Part shown: positions 42,144 through 52,171 of the stretch, piece by piece
Layout of the letters: every line of letters begins with the position of its first letter
Position numbering within the stretch: the first letter of the stretch is position 1
From: Chitinophaga niabensis
Lineage (GTDB): Bacteria; Bacteroidota; Bacteroidia; Chitinophagales; Chitinophagaceae
Direction: 5' to 3'
NCBI RefSeq assembly: GCF_039545795.1
Contig: NZ_CP154260.1
Span: forward strand, 2,237,001 to 2,301,000
Length of the DNA: 64,000 nucleotides
Made by a program: the position numbers and the translations under genes
The notes under the pieces: generated by a model
Database searches by the model: none
What the model saw: the letters and a program-made list of their open reading frames with translations, nothing else
Told to the model about the DNA's origin: nothing

Positions 42144-43979
42144 ATGAAAAGGCCCAACAGAAAACCAGGAGAACCCGATGTTAGTTTTAAGGAAAGGATG
42201 GCCGCTTTGCGTAACCTGCCTTCATTTTTCAGGCTCGTATGGCAAACCAGCCCCTGGATGGCGCTGGGCAATGCAATTCTGCGTACCGCCCAATCTGCCA
42301 CACCGCTTGCATTGTTGTATGTGGGCAAACTGATCATTGATGAAGTGGTGAAGATGACGAATACACCCGGTGAGCCTTCTTATCAATACCTCTGGGAGCT
42401 TGTAGCGGTGGAGTTTGTACTGGTGATCATCACCGGTGTGCTGGGCCGTTTAATTGGCCTGTTGGATGGATTGCTGGGAGAGAAGGTGGGCAACCATACT
42501 TCCGTGAAGATCATGCAGCATGCTGCTACGCTGGACCTGGATCAGTTTGAAGATTCCACATTTTACGATAAACTGGAACGCGCCCGCCAGCAAACCGCCG
42601 GCCGCACCATACTGCTCTCACAGGTACTCAGCCAGGTGCAGGACATCATTACCATGATCTTCCTCGCAGCAGGTTTAATGACCTTCAGCCCCTGGCTCAT
42701 TTTATTACTGTTTGTTGCCGTATTACCTGCATTCTTTTCCGAAACGTATTTCAATGATAAGTTCTATGCGCTGGCGTGGGGGCAAACCTCAGACCGCCGG
42801 GAGCTGGATTATATCCGTTACCTCGGCGCCAGCGATGAATCGGTGAAAGAGGTGAAGATCTTCAACCTGAGCGACTACCTGGTGAATCGCTTCAAAATAT
42901 TATCTGATAAATTCTATAACGATAAAAAACAACTCACCTTACGTTACCAAAGCTGGGCGGTGGTATTTGCCATTGTAGGCAGCGCTGGTTACTATGGTGC
43001 CTATGTGTTCATTATCCTGCAAACCGTAAAAGGCCATCTGAGCATAGGAGACCTGGCTTTCCTCGGCGGTTCGTTCCGGCAGTTGAGAGGTTTGCTGGAA
43101 GGAGTGCTGATCCGTTTCACCAGCATTACCCAGGGGGCTATTTACCTGAGAGACCTGTTTGAGTTTTTTGAAATAGAACCGCGCATCACCCAGCGAAAAA
43201 ATGCCAGGCCTTTTCCTAAACCCATCCTGGAAGGTTTTACGTTTGAGAATGTAGGTTTCAAATATCTGAATTCAGAGAGATGGGCCAACCGCCACCTGAA
43301 CTTCACACTGCATGCCGGAGAAAAGCTGGCGCTGGTAGGAGAGAACGGGGCCGGGAAAACCACACTGGTAAAACTACTGGCTCGCCTCTACGATCCTGTG
43401 GAAGGCCGCATATTGCTGGATGGCCATGATCTCAAAGAATATGACCTGCAGGAATTGCGCAGGCAGGTAGGCGTGATCTTCCAGGATTTCCAGCGTTACC
43501 AGATGACGGTTTCGCAGAATATCGCAATCGGCAATATCAGTGAACTGCATAACCAGGATATGATTGAAAACGCCGCACATAAAAGCATGGCGGATGAACT
43601 GATGGAACGCCTGCCTGATAAATATGATCAGATGCTGGGACGCCGGTTCAATAAGGGCGTGGAGCTCTCAGGCGGGGAATGGCAGAAGATAGCATTGGCC
43701 AGAGCTTATATGAAGGATGCACAATTACTGATCCTCGATGAACCTACTGCAGCATTAGATGCACGCGCGGAGTATGAAGTGTTCCTGCGCTTTGCTGATC
43801 TTACGCGCGGAAAATCTGCGGTGCTAATCTCTCACCGTTTCTCTACTGTAAGGATGGCAGACCGGATACTTGTGCTGGAAAAAGGGCAGCTGATAGAAAT
43901 AGGGAGCCACGAGGAATTACTGGCTCAGAATGGGAGGTATGCGGAGCTGTTCCATTTGCAGGCGAAAGGATATAGGTAA
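42144..43979 (+). CDS. ABC exporter, fused permease and ATPase (type IV half-transporter)
   Basis: 611 aa from ATG 42144 (MKRPNRKPGEPD); a TTG at 42123 in frame is less likely. Six hydrophobic helices (about 35-320) are followed by a complete nucleotide-binding domain: Walker A GENGAGKTT, Q-loop VIFQDF, signature LSGGEWQK, Walker B LLILDEPTAALDA, switch ISHRFST. It would work as a homodimer in the inner membrane. The substrate is unknown. It lies downstream of the terpene synthase, but a strong terminator separates them, so a link to terpene export is only a guess. Confidence 0.88.
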   Translation: MKRPNRKPGEPDVSFKERMAALRNLPSFFRLVWQTSPWMALGNAILRTAQSATPLALLYVGKLIIDEVVKMTNTPGEPSYQYLWELVAVEFVLVIITGVLGRLIGLLDGLLGEKVGNHTSVKIMQHAATLDLDQFEDSTFYDKLERARQQTAGRTILLSQVLSQVQDIITMIFLAAGLMTFSPWLILLLFVAVLPAFFSETYFNDKFYALAWGQTSDRRELDYIRYLGASDESVKEVKIFNLSDYLVNRFKILSDKFYNDKKQLTLRYQSWAVVFAIVGSAGYYGAYVFIILQTVKGHLSIGDLAFLGGSFRQLRGLLEGVLIRFTSITQGAIYLRDLFEFFEIEPRITQRKNARPFPKPILEGFTFENVGFKYLNSERWANRHLNFTLHAGEKLALVGENGAGKTTLVKLLARLYDPVEGRILLDGHDLKEYDLQELRRQVGVIFQDFQRYQMTVSQNIAIGNISELHNQDMIENAAHKSMADELMERLPDKYDQMLGRRFNKGVELSGGEWQKIALARAYMKDAQLLILDEPTAALDARAEYEVFLRFADLTRGKSAVLISHRFSTVRMADRILVLEKGQLIEIGSHEELLAQNGRYAELFHLQAKGYR

Positions 43980-43992
43980 TAAAAAATATAAA

Positions 43993-46686
43993 GTGAAAAT
44001 AATTTCCCCCTGTATCATTCTATGTTTCTTTTTCCCAGTTGCTATTTGGGCTAAGCAGATTGAAGTGAAGGTCGAAAGACTTACATGCGAATATCTTTCG
44101 AATCCTATAGCGATTGAGAATATGCAACCAAAACTTAGCTGGCAACTGGTGTCTGAGTATAAAGCAAAAAAGCAAACTGCTTACCGGATTATGGTAGCAA
44201 GCAGTATTTTTTTACTGCAACAAAGCAAAGCGGATTATTGGGATAGTGATAAAGTAATTTCGAATACCTCTGATCAGGTTAAGTACCTCGGCAAACCACT
44301 AACATCGCGAAAGAAGCTGTATTGGAAAGTGATGGTATGGGACGAGAAAAATTCTCCCTCTGCATGGAGCGGGGTGGCCTCTTGGTCAATGGGCTTATTA
44401 CATCCTTCCGACTGGCAGGGCAAGTGGATCGGGGCTACGGAGGATCCATATCCTGATTCCGCAATAACCTATCCGGCCCCTTTTTTTCGCAAGGAGTTTA
44501 CTGTCGGTAAAAAGATAAAGCAGGCAATAGTTTACGTTAGTGGACTGGGGTTTTATGAACTGTTCCTGAATGGAAAGAAGATTGGCGATCAGGTGTTGGC
44601 TCCGGCGGTCACCAATTATGATAAAAGACCGCTTAAGAATTTGCTTTACCCATATGATGATCAGTCTGCTCAACGTGTGCTGTACAATACTTTTGATGTC
44701 ACAGGAGATATCGCCTCCCAAAAAAATGCCATTGGTATACAACTTGGTAACGGATGGTATAATCAACGGGACAGGAGGGTAGAAGGGGATATGTGGTATG
44801 ATGTTCCGAGGCTGATCTTCCAGCTTGAAATAACATATACTGATGGAAGCAGTAAAATAATCGGTTCTGATAATTCCTGGAAAACAACAAGCGGGCCCCT
44901 GTTAAAGGATGGCATTTTTACAGGTGAAATATATGATGCCCGATTGGAATTGGGAGAATGGAATAAAGTAGGTTATGCTGACGCTAAGTGGAAACAAGCT
45001 GTGTTGGTAAGGCCGCCTACAGGTGCTTTGCATCCCCAAACTGCCCCATTTGATAAAATTGCACGTACACTTATACCGTCTTTTGATGGTAAAACAAAGG
45101 ACACCGTACATTCTTATCATCTGGATGAAACGGTGGCAGGCTGGGCATCTGTAAGCGTTAAGGGCAATGCAGGGAGCCGCCTGAAGATAAGGTATGTCAG
45201 TGAGGAAGGGGAAGACTATGACCAGTTTGATAGCTATATTCTTAAAGGGGGAGGGCTGGAGACCTGGGAGCCAAAATTTACCTGGCATGCATTCAGGCGG
45301 GTTGAAGTGATCTCTGACGATGTGGATCTGGATAAGAATAGTTTAAAAATAAAGGTGGTACATACGGTTGTACCATCAAATGGAAATTTTGAATGCTCTA
45401 ACCCCTTCCTGAATAAGATAAATGAAGCGTATATAAAAACGCAGAATGCAAACTTTCACGGGAGTGTGAGCAGCGATTGTCCGCATAGAGAAAGACTTGG
45501 CTATACCGGGGACGGGCAGGTGATTGTGGAAAGTTCGATCTATACCTATGATATGCGGCAGTTTTACCGTAAGTGGCTGGATGATATGGAAGATGCCCGG
45601 AATAGGCGGACCGGCTTTGTTACGCACACAGCACCTTTTGGAGGTGGTGGGGGCGGTCCCGCATGGGGATCGGCATACGTGATCATGCCATGGGCGTATT
45701 TTTCTTATTATGGTGATAGTACAATACTGGCCCGGCATTATGCGGGGATGAAACATTGGGTAGACTACCTGGAAACAAGAACGGACAAGGCTGGGCTGGT
45801 AACCAGGGAAGAACCAAACGGTTGGTGTTTGGGAGACTGGTGTACGCCTGCAAAGGTGGATATTCCGGAACCATTTGTAAATACAGCATACTTCTATTAT
45901 GTAACTAGTATCATGAGTAAGGTAGCCAGGGTGCTGGGTAAAAATGAAGATCATGTAAGGTTTGCAAACCTTGCGGAAGGAATAAAAGTAAATTTTAATA
46001 AGGCTTATTATAATGCCGCTGAAAAGCGCTACTGGGAAGGCAGGCAGGGTGCTAATGTCTTCGCGCTGGCATTTGGTTTAGTGTCAGAGGAAGATTATAA
46101 CCTTGTTTTTAATTCTTTATTAGACCAGTTGAAGGGCCTTAATTATCATTTTGATACAGGTATATTAGGTACACCCCTGTTATTAAAGGTGCTTTCTCAA
46201 AATGACAAGGATGATATTGCCTACCGGATCATGAACCAAAAGGATTTTCCGGGTTTTGGTTACCTGCTCGATGACAAAAACAGCACGTTATGGGAAACAT
46301 GGAACGGCAAAGGTTCCAGATGCCATCCTATGTTTGGAAGTGTGGTGGAATGGTTTTATTCCAGTATCGGCGGGATAAAAGCTGATCCGGAAAGTGCTGG
46401 TATGAAGCATTTCATAGTTGAACCGAAAACCATAGGAGATTTAAGTTTTTGCAAATCATCTTATAACAGTTCTTTTGGGAAAGTACGTTCAGAATGGGAA
46501 AGAACAACTGATGGTAAACTCCGGATATTAATTGAAGTACCGGAAAATACATCTGCAACTTATATATTACCACCAGGTAAGCAGCGGATCAGGAATGATT
46601 CAGGTAAGGAGATTTTAGGAGCCGGGGTAAATGGTAAATATCAGCTGGCGTTTCAACCCGGGATCTACCGGTTTGAGGTGTTGTAG
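43993..46686 (+). CDS. Alpha-L-rhamnosidase-like glycoside hydrolase (GH78)
   Basis: 897 aa from GTG 43993, giving MKIISPCIILCFFF, a proper signal peptide; the open frame runs back to 43930 inside the ABC gene and is rejected. Domain order follows GH78: N-terminal beta sandwich (RLTCEYLSNPIAIEN, PKLSWQL), Bac_rhamnosid beta domain (KWIGATEDP, YVSGLGFYELFLNGKKIG), and the (alpha/alpha)6 catalytic barrel. The barrel has the general acid motif SDCPHRERLGYTGDGQ and the general base in LWETWNG. A C-terminal beta domain closes the protein. It removes alpha-L-rhamnose from glycans outside the cytoplasm. The gene is visibly more AT-rich than its neighbours, which may indicate later acquisition. It converges on the phosphoesterase. 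Confidence 0.88.
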   Translation: MKIISPCIILCFFFPVAIWAKQIEVKVERLTCEYLSNPIAIENMQPKLSWQLVSEYKAKKQTAYRIMVASSIFLLQQSKADYWDSDKVISNTSDQVKYLGKPLTSRKKLYWKVMVWDEKNSPSAWSGVASWSMGLLHPSDWQGKWIGATEDPYPDSAITYPAPFFRKEFTVGKKIKQAIVYVSGLGFYELFLNGKKIGDQVLAPAVTNYDKRPLKNLLYPYDDQSAQRVLYNTFDVTGDIASQKNAIGIQLGNGWYNQRDRRVEGDMWYDVPRLIFQLEITYTDGSSKIIGSDNSWKTTSGPLLKDGIFTGEIYDARLELGEWNKVGYADAKWKQAVLVRPPTGALHPQTAPFDKIARTLIPSFDGKTKDTVHSYHLDETVAGWASVSVKGNAGSRLKIRYVSEEGEDYDQFDSYILKGGGLETWEPKFTWHAFRRVEVISDDVDLDKNSLKIKVVHTVVPSNGNFECSNPFLNKINEAYIKTQNANFHGSVSSDCPHRERLGYTGDGQVIVESSIYTYDMRQFYRKWLDDMEDARNRRTGFVTHTAPFGGGGGGPAWGSAYVIMPWAYFSYYGDSTILARHYAGMKHWVDYLETRTDKAGLVTREEPNGWCLGDWCTPAKVDIPEPFVNTAYFYYVTSIMSKVARVLGKNEDHVRFANLAEGIKVNFNKAYYNAAEKRYWEGRQGANVFALAFGLVSEEDYNLVFNSLLDQLKGLNYHFDTGILGTPLLLKVLSQNDKDDIAYRIMNQKDFPGFGYLLDDKNSTLWETWNGKGSRCHPMFGSVVEWFYSSIGGIKADPESAGMKHFIVEPKTIGDLSFCKSSYNSSFGKVRSEWERTTDGKLRILIEVPENTSATYILPPGKQRIRNDSGKEILGAGVNGKYQLAFQPGIYRFEVL

Positions 46687-46695
46687 GCCTTGCAA

Positions 46696-46731
46696 AATGA
46701 AGGCGTCTCAGAAATGGAGAACGCCTTCATT
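46696..46731. terminator. Hairpin between convergent GH78 and phosphoesterase genes
   Basis: Perfect 11-bp stem AATGAAGGCGT (46696-46706) with ACGCCTTCATT (46721-46731), 14-nt loop. T-tracts on both sides are weak, so the efficiency is uncertain. Confidence 0.6.
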
Positions 46732-46748
46732 TGTTATGCTAACGGCTT

Positions 46749-48329
46749 TTAAAATTTCGCTTCTTCTATCCTGTATGTGCTTTTCTGTGTGAACGTTCTC
46801 CCGAACGGATCTGTAGCCTCTACTTCTATCCGGTGGGTACCAATGCCAATGCTTTCCGGCAACGGGGCTTTCCATAAGTGGGTACAGTTAGCAGGTTCTG
46901 TGGGGCGGCGGCCACGGAACATCTCTTCCGTACCATCCCATTTATACAATTCGTCTACAAATGCAGGATCCGGTTCCAGTGTATATTTCATGGGTTTCCA
47001 TTTACCATCGTCTATGCGATATCGCACTTTACTGTCCTTATACCCCATGTAAAAGTTAGCATATACAAAACCACGGCCATCCCACCAGATGGTAGACATC
47101 ACTTTACGATGCCACAGGCCGATCTGGTAATCCGCAGGTTTATTGGCCACTTTGTAATCTGCCGTATAAGTGTTGCCCGTGATGTTCAGGTAAGCATATC
47201 CGCGTGGCGTGCCATCACTCATTACAGATTCTAAAACACCCTGCTCATTCATTCTGCCTGAATACCAGTTACCGCAAGTTGCGCCTACGTTAAATTCATG
47301 AAAAGGCTTCGCACCTGTCCACCCCCATTCTTTGTCATAAAATCGCTGCCACTGATTATGGGTGTGGGCAGACAGTGCGAGCACATGCGGATATTTAGCT
47401 AAAAGGGAGAATAAACGTACGCGGTCTTCCGTGCGGAAAGCACCTTCCGCCTGGTACAATGGAATATGAAAGGCCAGCACTACCAGTTTGCCTGTATCTA
47501 CATATTTCAGATCGTTCTCTATGAAAGAGAGCTGATCCGGCAGAAAGCCTCCCCAGAGACCTTTCCCATCGCGCGGGTCAGGGTACAGGTTGTCGTTCAG
47601 TACAATGTAGTGTGCCTGGCCGTAGTTGTAGGAATAGGTAGAAGGACCGAAGCTGGCTTCAAAACTTTCATCGTTTTTTTCAATGGATTTTGCTTCATGG
47701 TTGGTATCGTGGTTGCCGATCACATTGTACCAGGGCACATTGGCTTTAGCTACTACGTTGATGTAATCTTTGTGCATGGTGAGCACCTTGCCCACAAGGT
47801 CGCCCAGTGTGAGGCCAAACGCTACGTTCTTTACATCTATGAGTTCAGACATAATGCCTTTGTCGAAGAACCCTACATCCTGTGGCTCCAGCACCTGCGG
47901 GTCGCCGAGTACAAGTGCGCGGTAATTATCAGGCTCGTTGTACTTCATCACTGCAAAGTCAACCGAAGCAGGCAGGGCGCCCGTAGGCGCCACGCCTTTG
48001 TATTCATATTCAGCAGGTGATCCGGCCGGTTTATGGATATAGTAATATTGCGGCTGGTTTTTGGCGTTTAAAGGCACTTTATAGCCTGCAGGTTTGATCA
48101 CAAAAATAATATTGTCATCTCCTACAGGCAATGTGTATTTGCCCTTCGCATCGGTTAGTACCACTTCTTTTCCGTTGCTCACCGTTACGTTGGCAACACC
48201 TTTTTCTTTTGCTTCTCTTTTGCCGTTACCATTGTCATCGTTATAAACGTAACCGGTAGCGGCTTTCTGTGCCAGCACAGCTGCGGGGCTCATGGCCAGC
48301 AGGCTCAGTGCGTAAAAAATTCGTTTCAT
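46749..48329 (-). CDS. Exported calcineurin-like metallophosphoesterase (three-domain)
   Basis: 526 aa with a signal peptide ending VLAQK. The N-terminal beta domain (about 24-105) starts with an EF-hand-like NDDNGNGKREAKEKG, as in Cna-B/SdrD-like or Metallophos_N modules. The central metallophosphatase domain has LGDPQ, TLGDLVG, VIGNHD, LAFHIPL and SAHTHNQ, which together form the dinuclear metal site. A C-terminal beta domain (MetallophosC type) follows. It hydrolyses phosphoesters outside the cytoplasm and is the last gene of the SusCD operon, so it probably dephosphorylates the imported ligand or frees it at the surface. Confidence 0.88.
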   Translation of the reverse strand: MKRIFYALSLLAMSPAAVLAQKAATGYVYNDDNGNGKREAKEKGVANVTVSNGKEVVLTDAKGKYTLPVGDDNIIFVIKPAGYKVPLNAKNQPQYYYIHKPAGSPAEYEYKGVAPTGALPASVDFAVMKYNEPDNYRALVLGDPQVLEPQDVGFFDKGIMSELIDVKNVAFGLTLGDLVGKVLTMHKDYINVVAKANVPWYNVIGNHDTNHEAKSIEKNDESFEASFGPSTYSYNYGQAHYIVLNDNLYPDPRDGKGLWGGFLPDQLSFIENDLKYVDTGKLVVLAFHIPLYQAEGAFRTEDRVRLFSLLAKYPHVLALSAHTHNQWQRFYDKEWGWTGAKPFHEFNVGATCGNWYSGRMNEQGVLESVMSDGTPRGYAYLNITGNTYTADYKVANKPADYQIGLWHRKVMSTIWWDGRGFVYANFYMGYKDSKVRYRIDDGKWKPMKYTLEPDPAFVDELYKWDGTEEMFRGRRPTEPANCTHLWKAPLPESIGIGTHRIEVEATDPFGRTFTQKSTYRIEEAKF

Positions 48330-48349
48330 GATATGATGTGTTATAATAT

Positions 48350-49021
48350 TTACAGCGCCTTAAAAGCCGTATAAAAAGTATCTGCAGCCTGCATTTCAGG
48401 GATGAACAGCGTGCGGTATGTAACCGGTTTGGCCAGGTCGCAGGAAGAGATCAGCGTTGTATCTCCCTGCGCGGAGAAATAACGTTTCTGTTGCTGGTCT
48501 TTACCGGTGTAGCTCCATTCGGTGCCCAGGCATTTATCATCCCTGCCTACCCAGGTGATGTTGATGCTATTGGTAGCTGTTACCTTTGTGGAAGTGCGGA
48601 TGGGCCTGTTAGACAGTGTTGACTGGAAGTTGAGGCCATAGCTGTTGCCAATGACTTCGGTAGCTATGGAGGTATGCCCTTCTTTATCAAAAGTGAACAC
48701 TTCAAAGTTATAAGAACCCTCGGGCAGGTTATTGACAGATACTTTGATGGTATCCGGTTTGAGGCTTTTCTTCACCGCCATCACCAGGGAATCTGCTCCG
48801 AAATTCCAGTATATTTTGCAACCGGTAATATTCTGGTCGCTTGTCAGCACCCAATTGAGCACCACTCTTTCATTACCGCTGAAAGCTTTTAAGGATTCAG
48901 CTTTGCCGGTGTATACGATCGCACCATTTTTGATGTGATCGTAATAAGATCTGTCCTGTTTACTGCAGGAAACCAGTGCAATCATGCCAATGATGGTTCC
49001 CAGGTATATCAATCGTTTCAT
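48350..49021 (-). CDS. DUF4998 lipoprotein
   Basis: 223 aa. Lipoprotein signal (ALVSCSKQ, lipidated Cys). Two fibronectin-like beta segments: the first has GNERVVLNWVLTSDQNITG and YNFEVFTFDKEGHTS, matching DUF4998 as I know it; the second contains NSINITWVGRDDKCLGTEWSY. These proteins sit in SusCD loci as surface-exposed binding partners. It lies 20 nt upstream of the phosphoesterase and 11 nt after the DUF5000-type lipoprotein. Confidence 0.78.
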   Translation of the reverse strand: MKRLIYLGTIIGMIALVSCSKQDRSYYDHIKNGAIVYTGKAESLKAFSGNERVVLNWVLTSDQNITGCKIYWNFGADSLVMAVKKSLKPDTIKVSVNNLPEGSYNFEVFTFDKEGHTSIATEVIGNSYGLNFQSTLSNRPIRTSTKVTATNSINITWVGRDDKCLGTEWSYTGKDQQQKRYFSAQGDTTLISSCDLAKPVTYRTLFIPEMQAADTFYTAFKAL

Positions 49022-49032
49022 GAATAATTGAA

Positions 49033-50202
49033 TTAGAAAGCTCCCCAGAAGGTAAGCTCGGCGAACGTAATGTTAGTGGCGCTACCATATGTTTTGGTTA
49101 CATTGAAGCGCAGGTAACGATATCCTTCTGAGCTCAGCGGGAAGTTGAAATCTTCCCCGGCGAGCGCATAGTTAATATCATCGTTGGAAGCCTGGCCAAG
49201 CGGCAGCCCGGAAGGTTTGCGGGAAGTGCAGTGCATCAGCAGCGTCCAGCTGTTATAGTTACCATCCGGAGCAGGGCTGTTGGAACCGTATACATCCCAT
49301 TCCAGGGGAGTGGCGGAGTTGAAGTAGAATGCGGTGCTCTGGCGCTGGAAGTATTTCATGCGGCTCAGGTTGGCTTTTACACCAAGGTCGATGGAGAAAC
49401 TTACCGGCACACCGTATGCCTGTGCAGTTACAAAGATGGTGCTACCGCCATCCCACAGGTTCTTCATGGGATAAGCAGCAGAGTAGATATTGCCGTTCAC
49501 ATCGCCGGGGTATGGATTCAGTTCCCTGAAGAGCTTTTTATTCAGTTCCTTTTCGAAGAAAGGTGTTTCTTCTGTGAGCAGGGTATCGGATATGTTACCC
49601 CATCTGTCTTTTACAAACACACCGAATAAAGTGGGTTTAGGTTCAAGGCCGCGGGTGGTGAAGTTGCCTTTGGGCAGGCCGGTATAAAAAGCGTCTACGG
49701 GAGTCATTTTACCCTCTGCGTTTTTCGTGAGCACGGTGATCACCACATCTCCGCGTGTTTCGTTCACAAAATCAATATTCACACCACCAAAGTCCGGTTT
49801 CACCTTCAGGCTGGTGTATACCTCATACACAGGGGGATTCAGGGGTTTTACCGTTACGTTCACAGATTCGGAACGTTTCTCCGCTTTACTTACGGAAAAC
49901 ACACTTACCTTGTATTCATCGGTATCGCCAAAACCTTGCAACACCAGTGTATCGCCGTAGTAAGATGATTTGGTGTTACGTTTGAAACCCTTATATTCCC
50001 ATTCTGCCTGTACATACAGCAGGTTTGGATCTGCAGGTACTACATAGGCGATCTTTGCGCCACCGGGCGTATTCACTACTTTCAGATCGGTGATCTTTGC
50101 GGGAGCGGCATCGTTTGCCGGTAAAGGGCCTACACATTCTTCCTTACATCCGGCAATGACCAGGCCCAGCGTCAGGAGCAGTGTTAATTTATGATGCAAC
50201 AT
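49033..50202 (-). CDS. Lipoprotein with DUF4959/DUF5126/DUF5000-type domains
   Basis: 389 aa. Lipoprotein signal (LVIAGCKEE). A first fibronectin-like domain (PAKITDLKVVNTPGGAKIAY, 34-115) and a second beta domain (LKVKPDFGGVNIDFVNET, about 130-225) are followed by a C-terminal discoidin/F5-8-type domain (about 245-389; LSRMKYFQRQS, YLRFNVTKTYGSATNITFAELTFWG). This three-domain layout accompanies SusCD loci, where the discoidin-like part probably binds a carbohydrate or related ligand at the surface. Genes on both sides are 21 and 11 nt away. Confidence 0.8.
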   Translation of the reverse strand: MLHHKLTLLLTLGLVIAGCKEECVGPLPANDAAPAKITDLKVVNTPGGAKIAYVVPADPNLLYVQAEWEYKGFKRNTKSSYYGDTLVLQGFGDTDEYKVSVFSVSKAEKRSESVNVTVKPLNPPVYEVYTSLKVKPDFGGVNIDFVNETRGDVVITVLTKNAEGKMTPVDAFYTGLPKGNFTTRGLEPKPTLFGVFVKDRWGNISDTLLTEETPFFEKELNKKLFRELNPYPGDVNGNIYSAAYPMKNLWDGGSTIFVTAQAYGVPVSFSIDLGVKANLSRMKYFQRQSTAFYFNSATPLEWDVYGSNSPAPDGNYNSWTLLMHCTSRKPSGLPLGQASNDDINYALAGEDFNFPLSSEGYRYLRFNVTKTYGSATNITFAELTFWGAF

Positions 50203-50223
50203 AGTATAGAAATTTAAGAGTGA

Positions 50224-52146
50224 TTACCATCCGGGATTTTGTACAAGATTTTTGTTTTCGATCAGATCGTCCTCTGCAATGGGCCAGAAGTAATCCCGCT
50301 GGCGGAACGTTTGGTTAAAGAGGGTGGCGAACTGGTAGTAGCCTACAACGTCCTGCTGGCCAATGGTCCAGCCCTGAACGGGGCCTTGCCATGCTTTCTC
50401 TGCTTCTTTCCATCTTCTCTGGTCCCAGAAGCGCTGGCCTTCAAATGCCAGTTCAATGAGGCGTTCGCGGTGAATGACCTGGCGCATGCCTTCCTTAGAA
50501 TCTATCTGTGCTGGATTGGTAGAGAAGTTGGTCCATGCCTCTCTTACCGTGGGGATACCTGCTCTCAGGCGCACGGAATCGATCCAGCGTTCTGTTTCAG
50601 ATCCCGGGCCACTCACTTCATTCAACGCTTCTGCATACATCAGGTAGAGGTTAGCCATGCGCATGACCGGCCAGGCATATTGGGAAATGATGTAGGTTGT
50701 ATTGTTAGGCCCAAATACGTTCAGGTAGTTCACCACTTTCACGGGAAAATAGCCGGTAACATTGAAGCGGGTCACCTGGCCTGAGAAGCCGGAATACTGG
50801 CCTTGCCTGGCTTCCAGGTGGTTCAGCGAGCCTACAGTGGTATTACCGTTTCCATAGAGTATAGCACCATCAAAACCCAGGTTAGCATAAAAACGCGGCT
50901 CCCTGTCAAAATTGATGGCGGCAGTAATATAATCCTGGAAGATGAGGTTCTTCTCCGCAGCAACGGCTTTGCGTGTTTGGTTACCACGCGTTACAAAATC
51001 CAGCGTTCTGTCTTCCATAACAGGCACACCGTTCTTTGTATAAAATTGGTTTACGATGCTCATGGGAACGGAAGAGAGGCACCAGAAAGAAATGTTGTTA
51101 GCCTGGGCAGCGGTTGCTCTTGGCTGCGCCATTTCCTGGATCATAGCAGCCTGGCTGTTGGTGTTGGACCATACTGCTTCGGAATTGAAGTTATCGGTAA
51201 GGCTCGTTCTGATGTCCATCACTTTTTGCAGATCTGCGGGCAGGTTGGCGGATACAGAAGGAGAAAAGCGGTTGAGACGGTAGCCTTGCGCAATACAGAT
51301 ATCAATGGCTTCTTTTATCGCATCTTTCGCTCTTATCCATTTCTGCGGATCGTACGTTTGGGAAAAATAGATCTGCCCTGTTTTACTTTTGAAGTTGGCG
51401 TAAGTAGTATTACCGTTGAATAGCGGACTGGCAGCGGTTATCAGTACTTCAGCCTTTACCGCCATTGCAATGGCTTTGGTAATTCTGCCAGCCTCACTCG
51501 CCATGTTGTTGATGCGTTCAGGCAGATTGGTGATGGAGCTGTCCAGTGTTGCTACTACATAATTGAAGCAGGAGTCCACCGGCTGGCGGGGCACCTGTAC
51601 ATCTTCAGGAGAAACATTAACAGGGAGGTTCTTGTCCACAACAGGTATAGGCCCGTACATGCGGAGCAGCCACCAGTGATAATAGGCTTTGAGAAAAGTA
51701 GCTTCGGCAGCCCATTGATCTTTCTCATACTGATCCATATTAGGTACCTTGTTCACATTCTCTATAAGGATGTTGCAATCCCTGATAGCTCTGAACAGAT
51801 TGCTGGCGCCATTGGTGCCGTTCCAGTAACTCACAAGCGGGGTGGCTACGCTCTGTGTACCTCTTGCAATCTCCCAGGAATTGAGGTTCACGGTAAAGCC
51901 TGGCAGGTTATAAGGATACTGGAACCACAGCTCGCCGGCTGCCATAAAAGCCGGGTTGGTGGAGATGTCTCCGTGTTTGGGCATGTAAGAATAGCAGGTG
52001 TATAAATACTGTTCCGCTGTTGATCTTTGCCTGAACACATAATCGAAAGTGGCTACGCCGTCTGGCACAACATCAAGATATTTCTTGCAGGAACTGACAG
52101 CCAGGCAGCATAATAATCCGAATACCACTGATCTTTTTAAGCGCAT
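50224..52146 (-). CDS. SusD/RagB-family surface lipoprotein
   Basis: 640 aa. Lipoprotein signal (CLAVSSCKKYLDVVPD, lipidated Cys), the SusD N-terminal TPR-like fold (ATFLKAYYHWWLLRMYGPIPVVD, a hallmark region) and the C-terminal region (RRWKEAEKAW, ENKNLVQNPGW). It should bind ligand over the SusC channel encoded immediately upstream (25 nt gap). Insertions make it longer than the typical 500-550 aa. Ligand unknown; the linked phosphoesterase suggests a phosphorylated compound. Confidence 0.92.
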   Translation of the reverse strand: MRLKRSVVFGLLCCLAVSSCKKYLDVVPDGVATFDYVFRQRSTAEQYLYTCYSYMPKHGDISTNPAFMAAGELWFQYPYNLPGFTVNLNSWEIARGTQSVATPLVSYWNGTNGASNLFRAIRDCNILIENVNKVPNMDQYEKDQWAAEATFLKAYYHWWLLRMYGPIPVVDKNLPVNVSPEDVQVPRQPVDSCFNYVVATLDSSITNLPERINNMASEAGRITKAIAMAVKAEVLITAASPLFNGNTTYANFKSKTGQIYFSQTYDPQKWIRAKDAIKEAIDICIAQGYRLNRFSPSVSANLPADLQKVMDIRTSLTDNFNSEAVWSNTNSQAAMIQEMAQPRATAAQANNISFWCLSSVPMSIVNQFYTKNGVPVMEDRTLDFVTRGNQTRKAVAAEKNLIFQDYITAAINFDREPRFYANLGFDGAILYGNGNTTVGSLNHLEARQGQYSGFSGQVTRFNVTGYFPVKVVNYLNVFGPNNTTYIISQYAWPVMRMANLYLMYAEALNEVSGPGSETERWIDSVRLRAGIPTVREAWTNFSTNPAQIDSKEGMRQVIHRERLIELAFEGQRFWDQRRWKEAEKAWQGPVQGWTIGQQDVVGYYQFATLFNQTFRQRDYFWPIAEDDLIENKNLVQNPGW

Positions 52147-52171
52147 ATAAAAGTTTTAAATAAGTCTGATT

